Of a DNA stretch of 64,000 nt, positions 12,676 to 26,802 are shown one piece after another. The stretch lies in NCBI GenBank assembly GCA_028023455.1, contig JAQFVV010000319.1:622001-686000 (forward strand), given 5' to 3'. The notes beneath the pieces are model-generated. The model searched no databases and was not told the DNA's origin. It saw only the letters and a list, made by a program, of their open reading frames with translations. The translations under genes and the position numbers were made by a program. The stretch's first letter is position 1, and each line of letters opens with the position of its first letter. Origin of the DNA: Epiperipatus broadwayi. Lineage: Eukaryota; Onychophora; Udeonychophora; Euonychophora; Peripatidae.

Positions 12676-13548
12676 GTATATATTGCACATATATATGTTT
12701 TCACCCCCCACACACAAACATATACATATATATATTCTTTAATTAGAAAAAAAATTCTTTTATATAGAGATTTATGTATGCGTATATTATGTATGGTTTA
12801 TAGGTGATAGAGTAATAAACAGTAGTAAATATAGGGTTGTAAGAAGTAATATTTAATATATTGATCTATTATGTTTTTTTTTTTATTAAATAATTTGTTA
12901 AATTATTTAGCTTTAGGTTTTGTTAAAATAAAACAGATTGAAAGAAGGTGTAAAAGAAAGCGATCAAGATTAGTAGGAAAAAGTGTACACATGTGAGTAC
13001 ATTTCTTTTAAACCCAAAACATTTTTACACTTGTCTTTATTGCAAGCTTTTGTTTTTTGTATTATCTAGATCTTAGATATCCAGAGAAAAGAAATGCTTT
13101 GACAGAATAAATAAAATTAACAATCTTCTTATTAATCTTCTTATTAATGACTTGAGGACTATCCGCTTGTGAAACTCTGATTTTATCTCAAGATAATGGG
13201 ATTTGCAGGTGGCCTTTTGGTAAGAAATTCGAAATATAAAAAATGACTGAAACAATATTTAGAGGTCAGTTTTTTTTGCTATTAAAAAAGATAAACATGT
13301 AGTCATTGATATGCAGTTTTAAAGAGGAAAGGAAATCAGTAGAATATGCAGTAGTTTTAAACTAAAAGAAGACGAGTAGTTTTCATTTTTTTAAGCTTAA
13401 TAAAAGCTATTGATTTTTTTTTCTTTTTAAAAAAAAAAATTGTTTGAAAGCCAGCTCAGAAGATGTGCACATATATAAGTAATTTACATTAAAATTAGTT
13501 TTAAAGAAAAGAGATGGATTTAAATTGAATTATCTAGAGAAGTTGCTA

Positions 13549-13559
13549 ATATAACATAT
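13549..13559. repeat. Target-site duplication of RTE copy A, left
   Basis: atataacatat at 13549-13559 is repeated exactly at 16781-16791, directly outside both ends of copy A. Confidence 0.85.
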
Positions 13560-13599
13560 CATCATCATCATCAACTATAATAAATCCACTGCAGGATGA

Positions 13600-15328
13600 A
13601 GGTCTCTCCAAGTTCATTCCATCTTTTCCTATCTTTAGCTTCTCTTCTCCACATCATCGCTGCACACTTTCTTATTTCATCCATCCATCTCACATGTGGT
13701 CTCTTTCTGGGTCTTTTACAATCTCTTAGAACCCAGTTTAAAAATTCAATTGTCCATCTATTATCATCTCTTCTAGCAATATGTCTAGCCCAACTTCACT
13801 TCAGTCTTCTAATTTTTTCCAGAAGATCAGTAACACCTGTTTGTTCTCTTACCCATACATTGCATTTTTGATCCCTTCTTGTTACTCCCAACATGCATCT
13901 CTCCATACTTCTTTGAGTAGTTTGAAATCTCTGTTGTGCTCTTCTATTAAGTGACCAAGTCTCAGATCCATAAGTAAAAACTGGCAAAATACATATATAT
14001 AAAACCTTCCTTTTCAAACACATAGGCATATTTCCTTTTACTATCAAGTTATTTCTACCAAAAGCACTCCAAACAAGCTTTATGCTATAATTAATTTCAT
14101 CCATTATGTTTCCATCTGTATTAATAATCTGACCAAGGTATTTGTAACTGGTAACTTCTTGTAATTAATCATAATCAATCTTTATTTTAATATTTTGAGA
14201 AAATCTGTTAAACATTACTTTAGTCTTTTTAACATTTATCTTTAATCCTACTTTCCTACTTTCATCTGATAACTCCTGTAACATTTCCTGTAACTCTAAA
14301 GAATTATTTGCAAAAACAACTACATCATCTGCAAAATCTAAATGAATTAAATAATCTCCATTTACTTTTACTCCTTTAGCTTCCCATTTTAATACACAAA
14401 ACACTTCTTGCAGCACTGCTGTAAAAAGTTTTGGAGATATGGAGTAACCCTGTCCTACACCCTTCTCAATGTTAACTTTCCTACTATCATTATGTAATCT
14501 AATTGTTACTGTTGCATTTTTATAAATATTCTTTAAAATATGACAATATCCTGGATCTATACCTTGAAGATCCAATGCTTTAATCACTGAAGAAATGTTT
14601 CTAGAATCAAATGCCTTTTAATAATCTACAAATCATAAGCATAATGGCAACTCATATTCATTTGTCCTTTCTATATCTTCTCTCAATACCTGGATATTAT
14701 CTACTGTATTAAAACCACTTTTAAATCCAGCTTGTTCACTAGGTTGGTGGAAGTCCAGTGTTCTCTGTAGATGAGTTGTAATTATCTTAGTAAAATTTTT
14801 GTATAAAACTGATAAAAGACAGATAGGTCTGTAATTTGTAATATCTTCTTTATCACCTTTATTAAATATTAATATTAATACTGCATTCTACCAATCATCT
14901 GGTATATCTTCATCATTTAGACATTTGGAATATAACTTTGCTAAAAAAATGTCTATTTCTTCACCTGCTTCTTTTAATATATAAATTATAATTCCATCAT
15001 TACCCGGAGCCTTCCCTTTCTTCATAAATTTAATTGCATGTCTCAATTCCTCATTCAAAATTCTGGGCAATTCAGAAGATATAATAGGTATAGGAGGTAC
15101 TTGTTCTTTATTACTATATAATTCTTGATAGAAATCTTCTACACATTTCATGATGTCATCTCTCTTTTTAGTAATGATGCCATCTTTTTTTCTTATTGCA
15201 GATATAATTTTCCTATCAATACCAAAATGTTGTTTTACACTCTTTGGACTTTTATTCTTTTTTATAGCTTTCCTTGCTAATTCACAATTATACTTTCTTA
15301 TATCATTTTCAACTTTTTTCCGTACCAT
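13600..15328 (-). pseudogene. Broken reverse transcriptase region of RTE copy A
   Basis: Successive open pieces read as RTE reverse transcriptase. 15328-14888 covers the N-terminal part (KAPGNDG). 14587-14165 holds GVGQGYSISP (motif B; most copies read GVRQGDSISP) and HLDFADDVVVFANN (motif C, catalytic DD). 14104-13796 holds the C-terminal block (WSAFGRNNLI, LPVFTYGSETW, RSMERCMLGVTRRDQK). The C-terminal WAGH and PRKRPHVR region continues in a decayed frame to about 13600. Breaks include stops near 14888 and 14620 and frameshifts near 14165 and 13796. Confidence 0.88.
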
Positions 15329-15415
15329 TTTACAAAATTAGAGATATTCAGTCCTTTTTAATGCATCATTTTTGTATATCTTCATATTCCTTCTTTTCTT
15401 CATAAGTTCTCTAGT

Positions 15416-16470
15416 CTAAGTAGAAATTTTATTGATCAATTGCTGCTTTTTTCTACCAGCTATCTTTGTTGCAGTTTTTAAAAGTGTATCAGTTATTTTC
15501 CTATTAATTTCATTCAAATTTGAATCATGTTCAAAATCTACTAATACTTGAAACCGATTTGTAAGTTCAAATTTAAATTCATTAGAATGTTTCTGAAGAT
15601 TAGGAATATCAACTGTAAATATTGTTTTTCTCAATAATTTTTGTCTCTCTAGTTTTACATTAACACGTAACTTACACCTTACTAATCGATGATCACTTCC
15701 TGTGTTAAACTTATTAAGAACATTACAATCTTGAAATATGTATTTTCTGTTAGTCAAAATATAATCAATTTCTGCTGTATCTTTATTTGGATGCTACCAT
15801 GTCCATTTCCTTTTAACCTTTTTCTCAAAAAAAGAATTCATCATATAAAGTTTTTCTTTTTCTGCAAACTCCACAAGTCTGTCCTCTCTCATTTCTATTA
15901 CCATAACCAAAATTACCTACATCATTTTCATCTTTTATTTGTTTACCAATTCTAGCATTAAAGGTTTCCATAACAATTTTAAAATGTTGTTTACTCTGAT
16001 CAAAAGCCTTTTATACATCCATATAAAAATCTTCTACTACTTCATCACTATGACAACTTGCTGGGGCATAAACATAAATTATCTGCATTTTGTATCTGCT
16101 ATTAAGTTGTAAAACTAATCTTGCCACCCTGTCCGATACACCATCAATCTCTACAATGTTATTCTTCCATGTTTTATGTATAATGAATCCTACTCCACTT
16201 GAATTTCCAATATTTCTGCCTTTATAGTAGAGTACATGTCCACTTTTTAAATCAATTGTTTTTTCACTTTTTCTTCTAACTTCACAATGTCCAATAATAC
16301 CCAATTTATTATAAGATAGTGCTTCTTCTAACTCTTGCAATCTTCCTTCACTTGAAAGTGATCTGCAGTTGTAAGTATATAAATAAAAAGTCGTCATCAA
16401 ATGGCAGCCTGAGTCCACAAACAAGTGATTCTTAGAACCCTCCACTTTTGGTCACCAACCGTTGCCTTGG
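15416..16470 (-). pseudogene. Broken endonuclease region of RTE copy A
   Basis: This encodes the AP-endonuclease-like domain in pieces. 16445-16011 reads TYNCRSLSSEGRLQ, HCEVRRKSE and IYVYAPASCHSDE. A shifted stretch contains the degraded NARIGKQ block, and 15757-15416 holds GSDHRLVRCKLRV. The family residues N (TYNCRS), E (CEVRRK) and SDH are visible, but stops and indels near 16011 and 15790 disconnect them. Confidence 0.88.
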
Positions 16471-16780
16471 TTGGTGACTTTACAGCTTCCTGGGAATAAA
16501 GGTCATGGTTTATTTTTGTCTGTCATGATTGTACATATTGAAAAAATATTCTTATACTTGGAGGTAAAAAGCCAATAAACCCGCCATGCTGGCTAATGCA
16601 TGTTGGTGAGCAGCCTATCCATGTCCATATACTATATGAATAATCACATATTAATAACAGCTGCAATGACAAGAACATTAGGAGTGGACATTAGGAATTT
16701 GCCCTGCTCAGTTCCTTTAAGGCCTCCAAGACGAATCAAAGGGTCTCCTTTCAGTTAATAGCAAAATCCTTTCTGCAGCC

Positions 16781-16791
16781 ATATAACATAT
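16781..16791. repeat. Target-site duplication of RTE copy A, right
   Basis: atataacatat, identical to 13549-13559. Confidence 0.85.
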
Positions 16792-16795
16792 AATG

Positions 16796-19080
<2,285 letters not shown>

Positions 19081-19226
19081 TCATCCAAGTCATGTGTAGT
19101 AAAAATGTACCGAATGAGCTTGAACTCAGTACACTATGGACAGATAATATTTATTTAGATTTACAACAATCTATTGGCGCTCGTGGAAAATACACGTACT
19201 TAGCTAAACTGAATGATAGTGATCAA
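19081..19226 (+). CDS. Candidate internal exon, unidentified protein
   Basis: An open stretch of 48 codons is bordered by a splice-acceptor-like tgtttattag and a donor-like caa|gtactt. The peptide includes PNELELSTLWTDN and QQSIGARGKYTYLAKLNDSD, which is not low-complexity and differs from the K/N/I/Y-rich noise of the region. Codons use C and G in third positions more than the surroundings. I do not recognise the protein. Neighbouring exons were not found within the window. The alternative is a chance open frame, or an exon of a gene whose other exons lie outside. Confidence 0.4.
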
Positions 19227-19599
19227 GTACTTTTTCAACTTATTAACTTTCTTTGATATTTTTTTTAAAGTTATTATAAATAGCACCAGTATGTGCATGT
19301 GACCATGAATGGTCTTATATATATGGAAAGAGGAATGGGAATGATTCTTTAAGAACCTATTATTGGAGATAAGCTTAATGCACTCTATGGATTTCACAGT
19401 AATTTTATTCGGTTGCTATGGCTAGTATTTGTTTATCCAATGACAATGGCTAATATATTTTATTGGTTAAATGACTTCCAATATCTAAATATTTTAATCT
19501 TAAATTATGAGAGTGATTAATTTTCATTTTTATTTTAATGTGTTGAGAAATGGGATAATTTATTTCTCTCATTATTAGCGTGACTAATGTAATGTTTAT

Positions 19600-19692
19600 G
19601 ATAGTTGAAAGTGCTCCTAAGTGACGGTTATATATATATATGTTTTTTATAAGCTTTTAAATACTGTATTTTCAAATATTTATTTATAAATT

Positions 19693-19695
<3 letters not shown>
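19600..19695 (-). mobile_element. PLE 3' UTR fragment next to (TA)n
   Basis: The block gatagttgaaagtgctccta, followed by atactgtattttcaaatatttatttata, matches the outer 3' portions of both PLE palindromes (about 4190-4250 and 31960-32050). In PLE orientation the right side is outer, and it runs into a TA array at 19696. No coding part is retained. Confidence 0.55.

Positions 19696-19735
<40 letters not shown>
19696..19735. repeat. (TA)n microsatellite
   Basis: A TA array abutting a PLE 3' fragment. Confidence 0.97.
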
Positions 19736-19738
<3 letters not shown>

Positions 19739-20405
19739 CATGATTATTGAAGTTATTGATATAAGTGTTAATGTGGGCCAGTATTAAATCACTTCAGAAA
19801 TAATGAAATGCAGGAAAAGAAAATTGGTTTACTGCAAGAAATAACATGCAAATTTGCATGTCAGTAAAGTCTAACCAAGTTTCGGAACTAAAAATGGTGT
19901 TCTGTTAGTTCAGTGCAGTCAGTGATGTCTTTAGAAATAGTAATACGAAGAGAGTAAAAAAATAAGCTGAAATCTCATTAGGAAGTCTATAAGTAGAGAG
20001 TAAATCAGTATTCACAGTCAAGAAAAGTTTTAGTCATAATCAAATTAGTCTATCGCAAGAGATGTGTGCGAGCAATAAGATTCGTATAGAACTGCAATTG
20101 TAAAGAGAAATTTATATATTATTTATCTTCAGATATATGATGTGTTATGGGTGTAGATTGATCCTGTGTTCAACTAGCAATAAGCCAGTTGATTTAGTAA
20201 TCCTGTCTACTAATACTATTATTAGTTAGAGTAAATAAACCCCTCAAATTTATTATTAATTTTTTGTGTTTGTTTTCCTTATACAAATTATTGAAGTATC
20301 TAGCTGCCTGATTATAGTTTGGCCCCTGATATATCAATTATGAATATTAACTCTCAATTCTTTACATATAAATAACAGGAAAATTACTAATATTATATAT
20401 ATATA
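19736..20405. other. Unassigned DNA, possible repeat
   Basis: This stretch is less AT-rich than its surroundings, with mixed words such as gtttcggaac and gcgagcaataag. I could not assign it to a gene or element. It ends in a short TA tract abutting the fold-back. Confidence 0.3.
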
Positions 20406-20722
20406 TATGAAAAAACAAATACAAGTTAATCACGTAACCTGCTATCACTTGTTATTTATGTCCAAAAGATGGCGCTATACCAAAACCGCCGAACAAGTGT
20501 AAGATTTGTTTTACATAAACGAAAAAAGAGTCAGAAATTAACTACCTCTTTCAGCTGATCTGGGAGTGAGCAAATGAAAGAGGTAGTTAATTTCTGACTC
20601 TTTTTTCGTTTATGTAAAACAAATCTTACACTTGTTCGGCGGTTTTGGTATAGCGCCATCTTTTGGACATAAATAACAAGTGATAGCAGGTTACGTGATT
20701 AACTTGTATTTGTTTTTTCATA
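20406..20722. repeat. Perfect 148-bp inverted repeat (fold-back), probable PLE terminal repeat
   Basis: Bases 20406-20553 are the exact reverse complement of 20575-20722 with no gaps, separated by 21 bases (20554-20574). A third partial copy, in the orientation of the right arm, lies at 20969-21084 with one difference. The arms carry cgtaacctgctatcac, atggcgctatacc and gttcggcggtt words. The left arm begins at a TA tract. Adjacent minus-strand sequence encodes a PLE endonuclease. PLEs often carry terminal repeats (pLTRs) in mixed orientations, so this is most likely a pLTR pair. Confidence 0.85.
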
Positions 20723-20968
20723 AATGTACCTTTAGAGTTTTCTTGCAATGATATATATTGCAGAGACTTTGATTATATGGTGATTCTGAACTGAGATCAG
20801 ACCCATATAAATATCTAGCTTGCTAGGCTGGGTTTGAAGACTTTTCCGGTCTGAAAAATTCACGCTTGCAATCTGATAGAAACGTTTTGCATAAACACTT
20901 GAGAGTCAGTGTTTAGATCTAGTTTCTATACTCTATCTCCCACTGAGGATAGCAAACCAGCTTGAAAT
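20723..20968 (-). mobile_element. Probable PLE terminal-repeat body
   Basis: This connects the fold-back to the third repeat copy. It contains ctatctcccactgaggatag and ggtttgaagacttttccgg words and is not AT-simple. Its location between repeated PLE-associated blocks suggests it is the rest of the pLTR. This is inference. Confidence 0.4.
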
Positions 20969-21084
20969 CAGCTGATCTGGGAGTGAGCAAATGAAAGAGG
21001 TAGTTAATTTCTGACTCTTTTTTCATTTATGTAAAACAAATCTTACACTTGTTCGGCGGTTTTGGTATAGCGCCATCTTTTGGA
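20969..21084. repeat. Third copy of fold-back arm
   Basis: This is identical to 20552-20667 except for one substitution (g at 20608 versus a at 21025). It ends in a TA array (21083-21101). Confidence 0.9.
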
Positions 21085-21101
21085 TATATATATATATATA
21101 T

Positions 21102-21250
21102 AGTATACTTAATGTTTTTTAGGTTATATGATGTAGATAAATTATAACTTTTTGGGCTATACCATGTATTGTTTTCCATTGAACACCGATATTTCGCCAG
21201 AATAGCAACCACCATTATCAAGGTTAACTTTTGAAAGAAAAACCATTAGA
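21102..21250 (-). mobile_element. PLE 3' UTR
   Basis: On the minus strand this follows the endonuclease stop. It contains ccttgataatggtgg followed by ctggcgaaatatcggtg. A TGAT...GAAATATCGG pairing of this kind is commonly seen just after PLE coding regions and resembles a decayed hammerhead core. Confidence 0.45.
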
Positions 21251-21980
21251 TCATAACAAATAACGTGACTGTGTGTGAGATAAGAAACGAGATTCAAGTT
21301 CAGCATTCACAATATGAGGCTTATCAAAATGTTTATTTCCCTCAGTATTTTTACCTATTAATTTTAAGTTAATATTGGAAAAATTGAGAGGTTTCCACAT
21401 AGCTGGAATACGTTGTGCTTCATCAGTTCAATCTAAACCAGTAGGTCTCTTTAATATTTCAATTGACTCTCTACTGATTATTAAGTCATATCTTTCCAAA
21501 TTAGCAAGTATTTTTGTATTGTCAAAATTAGGTTTGTGACCAGTTTCTAAATAATGGGAAGTAAAAACTGATGTGCTAATTTTTTGATGAAAAGCATTTT
21601 TATGTTCCTTAATTCTGACATTAATTCATCTATTAGACTGACCCACATAGCCTCTTGAGCACTGGAAACACGGAATTTCATAAACTCCTTGGTGTTCCAA
21701 AAATATTCTGTCTTTAGGTTTATACAAAAAATCACCAATTTTTTTGCCAATAGAAAAAGTGGTCTTTACATTAAGACAAGATAGTCTTCTACTGATTTTA
21801 TCAGTAACCCCCCCTAACATAAGGCAAAATTACTCTATTAAAAGAGGAATTATCAATTCTATCCTCTTTTTTCTTTTTAGTATTAATGTTATATAAAGCC
21901 TTACATATGATGTTTTTATTATAATTATTAGAAAGCAGAATACTTTTTGTAAGTTCTATTTCTTGAGAAAGATGTTCTTT

Positions 21981-21986
<6 letters not shown>
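21251..21986 (-). pseudogene. Penelope-like element: GIY-YIG endonuclease relic
   Basis: On the minus strand, a decayed frame from 21986 reads a linker (KEHLSQEIELTKSILLSNN). After a frameshift near 21820 comes the PLE region GGVTDKISRRLS, IGKKIGDFLYKPKD, then GVYEIPCFQCSRGYVGQSNR. This is the GIY...YIG core, with R and EHK following in INVRIKEHKNA. Next come SHYLETGHKPNFDNTKIL, ESIEI and a conserved tail (AMWKPLN). Internal TGA codons replace arginine after QSNR and another residue after PTGLD. The terminal stop is at 21251-21253. The reverse transcriptase is missing: the 5' truncation coincides with a TA array at 21987-22011. PLEs use this nuclease to nick target DNA. Confidence 0.88.

Positions 21987-22011
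<25 letters not shown>
21987..22011. repeat. (TA)n at PLE truncation point
   Basis: A TA array directly abuts the 5' truncation of the PLE coding relic. It is followed on the plus strand by ttgtaac. Confidence 0.9.
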
Positions 22012-22014
<3 letters not shown>

Positions 22015-25000
22015 AACCTAGTGTTATTGACACTTGGTTTATTTGGCATTGTTTCCACAGAAAAACAATGCTATCCTTTTTTAGAAAATAAAAAGATAAA
22101 ATAATAATAATATTAAGTGATTAATAAAGTATACTATTTACTCACTTTAACGTGTTTTAAGCAAATAACTAATAAATTTAGTAATGTGATGTCATTTTGA
22201 AGAAGAGCATGAATAATTTAATTAAAATATTAACAATAAGAGCAATTTAATATAGTATAAAAGCACATATTATAAACAGTAATTGATTTTGGATGGGTAG
22301 AGGGGGAGAGTAGATGAGTATCTTATCATAACGCACAATAACTTCTGGTAATTTTTAAATTAATTTAGATAATAATGTATACATCACTAATAAACATTAT
22401 TGATTAAATATATTTCTTATTTTTCATTATTTGTCAAATTACTTTGTAATCCATTTAAATCATACGGAAATATATAACTGTAATAAGTTTTTTTTTTCCT
22501 TTTCTTTTGTTTACGGTATAATTAAATGATTATTTTTCTGTAAGAGATCGCTAAAAGAAGACCGCCAAATTTTGAAGAAAGTTTAGTCTGACATTAGTTT
22601 TACAAGGAGGAAGCAGTACTGCAATTCGGTAACAAATTTTTTATTATTTTTTATTGAAGAAATAAATATAAGTCAAGTAAATGTTTAATAATATCATGCG
22701 TGGCTAATCCTATTTGATAAGATATTCTGTTTTCTGTGGCCATCTACCTATTTAAAGCTTTTTATACGCAAAAATATACTATCGTATGCTAGAGTTCAAA
22801 ATGACCATATTAACTACAGTAATCACGGAAAGTGTCATTATATTTAAATTAAGCAACATAAGTAATTTCCAGGAAATAAACAATTATTTGTTAACTTTAC
22901 CTTATTTAATAATCTTTTCATGGTATAAAAGAAAAATTATAATTAAAAGAAATATTATAAAAGCCAAAGGAAGTTAATGAGAAACATTTCGCGCTTTTTC
23001 TAAAAGAAATTGTCTGCGTTTGAAAATAATGTAAGCTCCCCACGTTAAAATATGTTTTATTCACTGAAAATTATCTAAAAATAATACTAATGATCAAGGA
23101 TATTTACTTATGCACCTGTATATTTTTTTAAAAAAAAGAAAATATAAATTTTCTCAAGGCAAATATCAGAAAATTTGTATGTGTGCATTTTACGGAGAAT
23201 TCCTTATTAAAGACAAATTACAATTCCTAGAGTAGGAATAAAAACTAGAAACATTAGTGACTTAATTATAACCATAATATAATATGTTATATTATACATC
23301 AATTTGAGTCGTTAAAACTTCATATCCACGTAAGTCAGCTGCAGTCCTTATAATAATAGTATTTTGGAAAATTCGCGCATTATTTTATTCATAAGCCAGC
23401 TAGCTAAAAATGATACGTATCACCAATAGTAAAAGGAAAGAATTGTATATGTGATCGTCTATCGTCAAATATTTGTCATGTTAAAATATGTACTGTTTTC
23501 TTGGATCCCAAAATTATATCAGTTAATTCAAGGAAGAGTTAACATCCAACGCTGCTATCTTTTCTTTGCCTAATTTATTAATTGCACCAGAATGGAGGCA
23601 ACTTTTATATAAATAAAATAATAAAATGTGTTTCTTATTTTAAATTTGCTTCGTGAACTACGAATGGATCAAGTTCTTCATCCAGATAAATTGCCCAACG
23701 GAAAAACATTTTTCCAATGAGATTATAAGCACTTGTTAAGTAATGATTTTTTTTTACTAATTTGTAAAATTATGTGTATTTTTTTTATATCAACAGGTGA
23801 AAGGCTGTATAGTCAAGTAATATTTAAATGACCCTGTAATCATAAAGGTATGTTTTCATGTAATTATTCTAGGTTAAATTTATATTTGACATAAAAATTT
23901 TTTTTTTTTTTATAAAATGTGTTTACTTATGAGATTCAATTATGGGTATAAATTTATATGTTAGATGCGTAAAAGAAGAAAAATTCAGATACTTATTAGG
24001 TAAAATATCTAGTTAAAATTATCAGAAGTAATTAAAGAGAAGTGCTATACAGGATATTACTTATTTAAAGTTTGAAACAAATATATACTATGTTAATTGT
24101 GGAACTTATTCCCAATTATTCTTTATTAACGCATTCACTTAATTTAGTTCAAGATACTAGACTACCAATTACTTGTTGAATGTTTCTTTGGCAAAGGTGA
24201 AAATTATTATGTTTTATTCTGTGTTATCCATTGATTTCAGACGTTGATCTAAGTATACCCTGGAACATAAATTTAGTGTAATTAGTGTATTTGCTTGTCT
24301 TGCCCCGATATAGCATTGGTATATGCTTAAGATTCGCATAAGTAATAATTGTAATGTCTTTATTTTGTGGGATGGAAAATGATCTCCCCAAAAGCTTTAT
24401 TTTCCATGAGGGGAATAGATAAATCTAGTATTCGGGTATGTTTATAACCCAAGTGATCGCTTCTCAGAGTTAGGACGATCAGTAATTTATATCGTATTTA
24501 GTATATTTCATTCGTTAAAATCCCAGGAGAGGATTATATTTAGTGTGTGTTCCTATTATGCCCAAGTAAGAGGCAAGGACCCACCAAACTATTTTAATGT
24601 AGTAGTTAACTCTACAGACCTTCGGTGTTATTCCATATTCCTCATGAGAAAATAGAGATAATTCCACCACGGAAGGTGTTGAATATTGTGTTTTGTTTAG
24701 AAAGTTATGGCAAGATAACGGGTATGTTGAAGGTTAATTCTTTACGATCCATTTAGTATAAATAGCATGCTAGTATATATGATCAATGTCTGGATTGTGC
24801 CGCGGAATAGTGCTGGTAATCCACACTTAAGTCAATGGAGAGAGTAAGTTTAAAATGGCGTAATTTAGAAATTTTTACTTGCCAATGGAGGGTTCAAATA
24901 CTAGGTTTAATTCGGGTTAATGATTAAATAGCACTCACAATATAACTTATACTGAGGAATACAATGTGTATCACAACTTCAGTTGTTATTAAGGTAAATG

Positions 25001-26557
25001 TTAAAATAATAAGTGTAACTTCTGATGACTAACCCATAAATTATAATAAGTTATCTAAATAAAAACTATCATTTAATTAAAGATATGATAATAAAAAATC
25101 GTTTGTACGCATTGCCTAGAATCAGATTATTTTTATTTTAAAACAAATAGTTAGTTAATAAAGTTAAGCAGCCGTTCATATAAGATACACTAAATGGATG
25201 AGTCGATGTATCGATAATAATATTTATTTTTTTTATATTCAATTTGCATAAATGTAAAAAGAAGATGAAGAAGTAGTTTGAATCCAAGTCTAAAAGTATA
25301 GACGAATTAATGTTAGTTATATTTTGTTTTATCCATATGGGATCGAATAAATTGTATATGTTTGTTTATTATGTTAATCATAAAGGATAGTTTTGTTAAA
25401 TTGTAATAATAAATCATGATCTTGTTAAAATTTAATAATAAATTATAGTCTTATTACAAGTTGTTTTGAGTCATTTTTCTTGTGTGCTAAATAAAAGTGT
25501 ATTTGCATAATACTTGCAATACTTTTCTTGAGTCCGAAATCATTTATGAAATCTTAATATTCAATACACCAGATAGACAATTGTAAGCAGATCAGAATAT
25601 TTCATTATATTTTAATTTAATAAGAATTATTTGTGGAATTGAAAACTTCAGACCAAGACATTTTATTTTATGTGTGTGTAAAATCACTTTATTCCCAAAC
25701 TATTAGCTTTTGTGCACATTATTTCGTACACATTTAAGTGAAGTGTCTAAGTAATAAATCTTAGTTAAATTATTGTGTTGTCATGGATGATGGAAGGACA
25801 CAAAAGCACCCTTGTCTTTTCATCATTCCGACTGAGATTCTGGATTAAAAGGGGCTGTATTATTCAAAATTATGCGTTGTTATTGAATATGGTTATCATC
25901 TCGTTAAATATTATAATAGTTGATATGTGAATGAAGACACCTGGAATTTAAGTAAAGTAAATGTTTCCTATAGCCAACCAGAATGTCAGTCATATGTGAC
26001 AACACAATCCTGCCGAGCATTTTCTTTAAAAATAACAGAGAACCCTGAGATTAGTGTCATTATTATAAGTGCTCTTAAATTAAGAAGTGATTCATTATGA
26101 TCAATATTACAAGCATGGCATGGCTTAAGAGATTGAAACTTCTAATTGTATAATAATAAAATATTGAGAGCATATTGGCAAATTAATGAATGTTTTATTT
26201 TAGTCGGTAATATTAACAATGACATGAAACCATCATCATCATTGTCGAACAGTGCACGTACTTACAGCTCAGAGAATGTGTTTTGGATAGAGAAAGAATG
26301 TTAGTTATTCTAAATTTTCCTTTTAAATTTATTTTATTAATGATAATTTTTTTTAATTCTATCTCTGTCTGAACTGCATATCGCTGTAGCTGAATTATTA
26401 TAACTAACCAAACGTCGAGCTATATTAGATAAAAATATAGGGTTTGCTAACCCGAATCATAGACGGAAGCGTCCGAATTCTCTTTAATAGAATTAGGCTT
26501 CCGGAATTGATTTAATAGTTAAGAAATCATTCGTTTACTAGGTTAGAATATATATAT
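22012..26557. other. Unassigned AT-rich DNA, no gene seen
   Basis: Over 4.5 kb there is no recognisable repeat or coding homology. The 63-codon open frame at 22786-22977 is rich in I, N and K with no domain, so I do not call it. The segment 24230-24960 has more C and G than its flanks but no long frame or splice-bounded exon that I can support. Confidence 0.45.
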
Positions 26558-26802
26558 ATTGAAAAAAATATTCTTAAACTCAGAGGTAAAAAGCCAATAA
26601 ACTCACCATTCTGGCTAATGCGTGTTGGTGAGCAGCCCATCCATGTTCGTATACTATATGAATAATCACATAGTAATAACAGCTGAAACGACAAGAACAT
26701 ATGGGGTGGACATTAGGAATTTACCCTGCTCGGTTCCTTTAAAGCCTCCAAAAGGAATTAAAGGGTCTCCTTTCAGTTAATAGCAAACTCCTTTCTGCAG
26801 CC
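26558..26802 (-). mobile_element. RTE copy B, inverted 5' UTR segment
   Basis: On the minus strand this is the RTE 5' UTR, from the element's first bases (ctgcag block at 26802) to the point just before the ORF start (ttgaaaaaaat block). It abuts, head-on, the 3' coding part in the opposite orientation. The A/B/D-type 5' UTR lacks the ~80-bp segment. Confidence 0.88.

Larger units (their letters stand above)
9574..13548. other. AT-rich DNA, no gene seen
   Basis: Apart from the pyrimidine tract (11935-12215) and the degenerate tandem repeats (12462-12675), this stretch shows no recognisable element or exon. Simple ATC- and TTG-like motifs are frequent. Confidence 0.5.
13560..16780 (-). mobile_element. 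RTE-clade non-LTR retrotransposon, copy A, full length, inactive
   Basis: A complete element of 3221 bp on the minus strand. Its 5' end (ctgcag block) is at 16780, and its 3' end is a short atc/gat repeat at 13560. It has an 11-bp target-site duplication. The order is 5' UTR, apurinic-type endonuclease, reverse transcriptase and a conserved C-terminal region. RTE elements encode one ORF that nicks target DNA and copies their RNA at the nick. Here the ORF is split by stops and frameshifts into at least five pieces. It lacks the ~80-bp 5' UTR segment of copy C and so belongs to the A/B/D subfamily. Confidence 0.92.

Noticed and set aside
13596-13871. Plus-strand frame with hydrophobic leader
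   Set aside because: It is antisense to the conserved RTE C-terminal region of copy A. The same shadow recurs at 38543-38884.
20941-21000. Possible hammerhead at the pLTR word cagctgatctggg
   Set aside because: The core would read CTGATCT rather than CTGANGA, and no matching GAAA plus stem was found in the right place.
22786-22977. 63-codon plus-strand frame
   Set aside because: I/N/K-rich, AT-driven, with no splice borders or domain.
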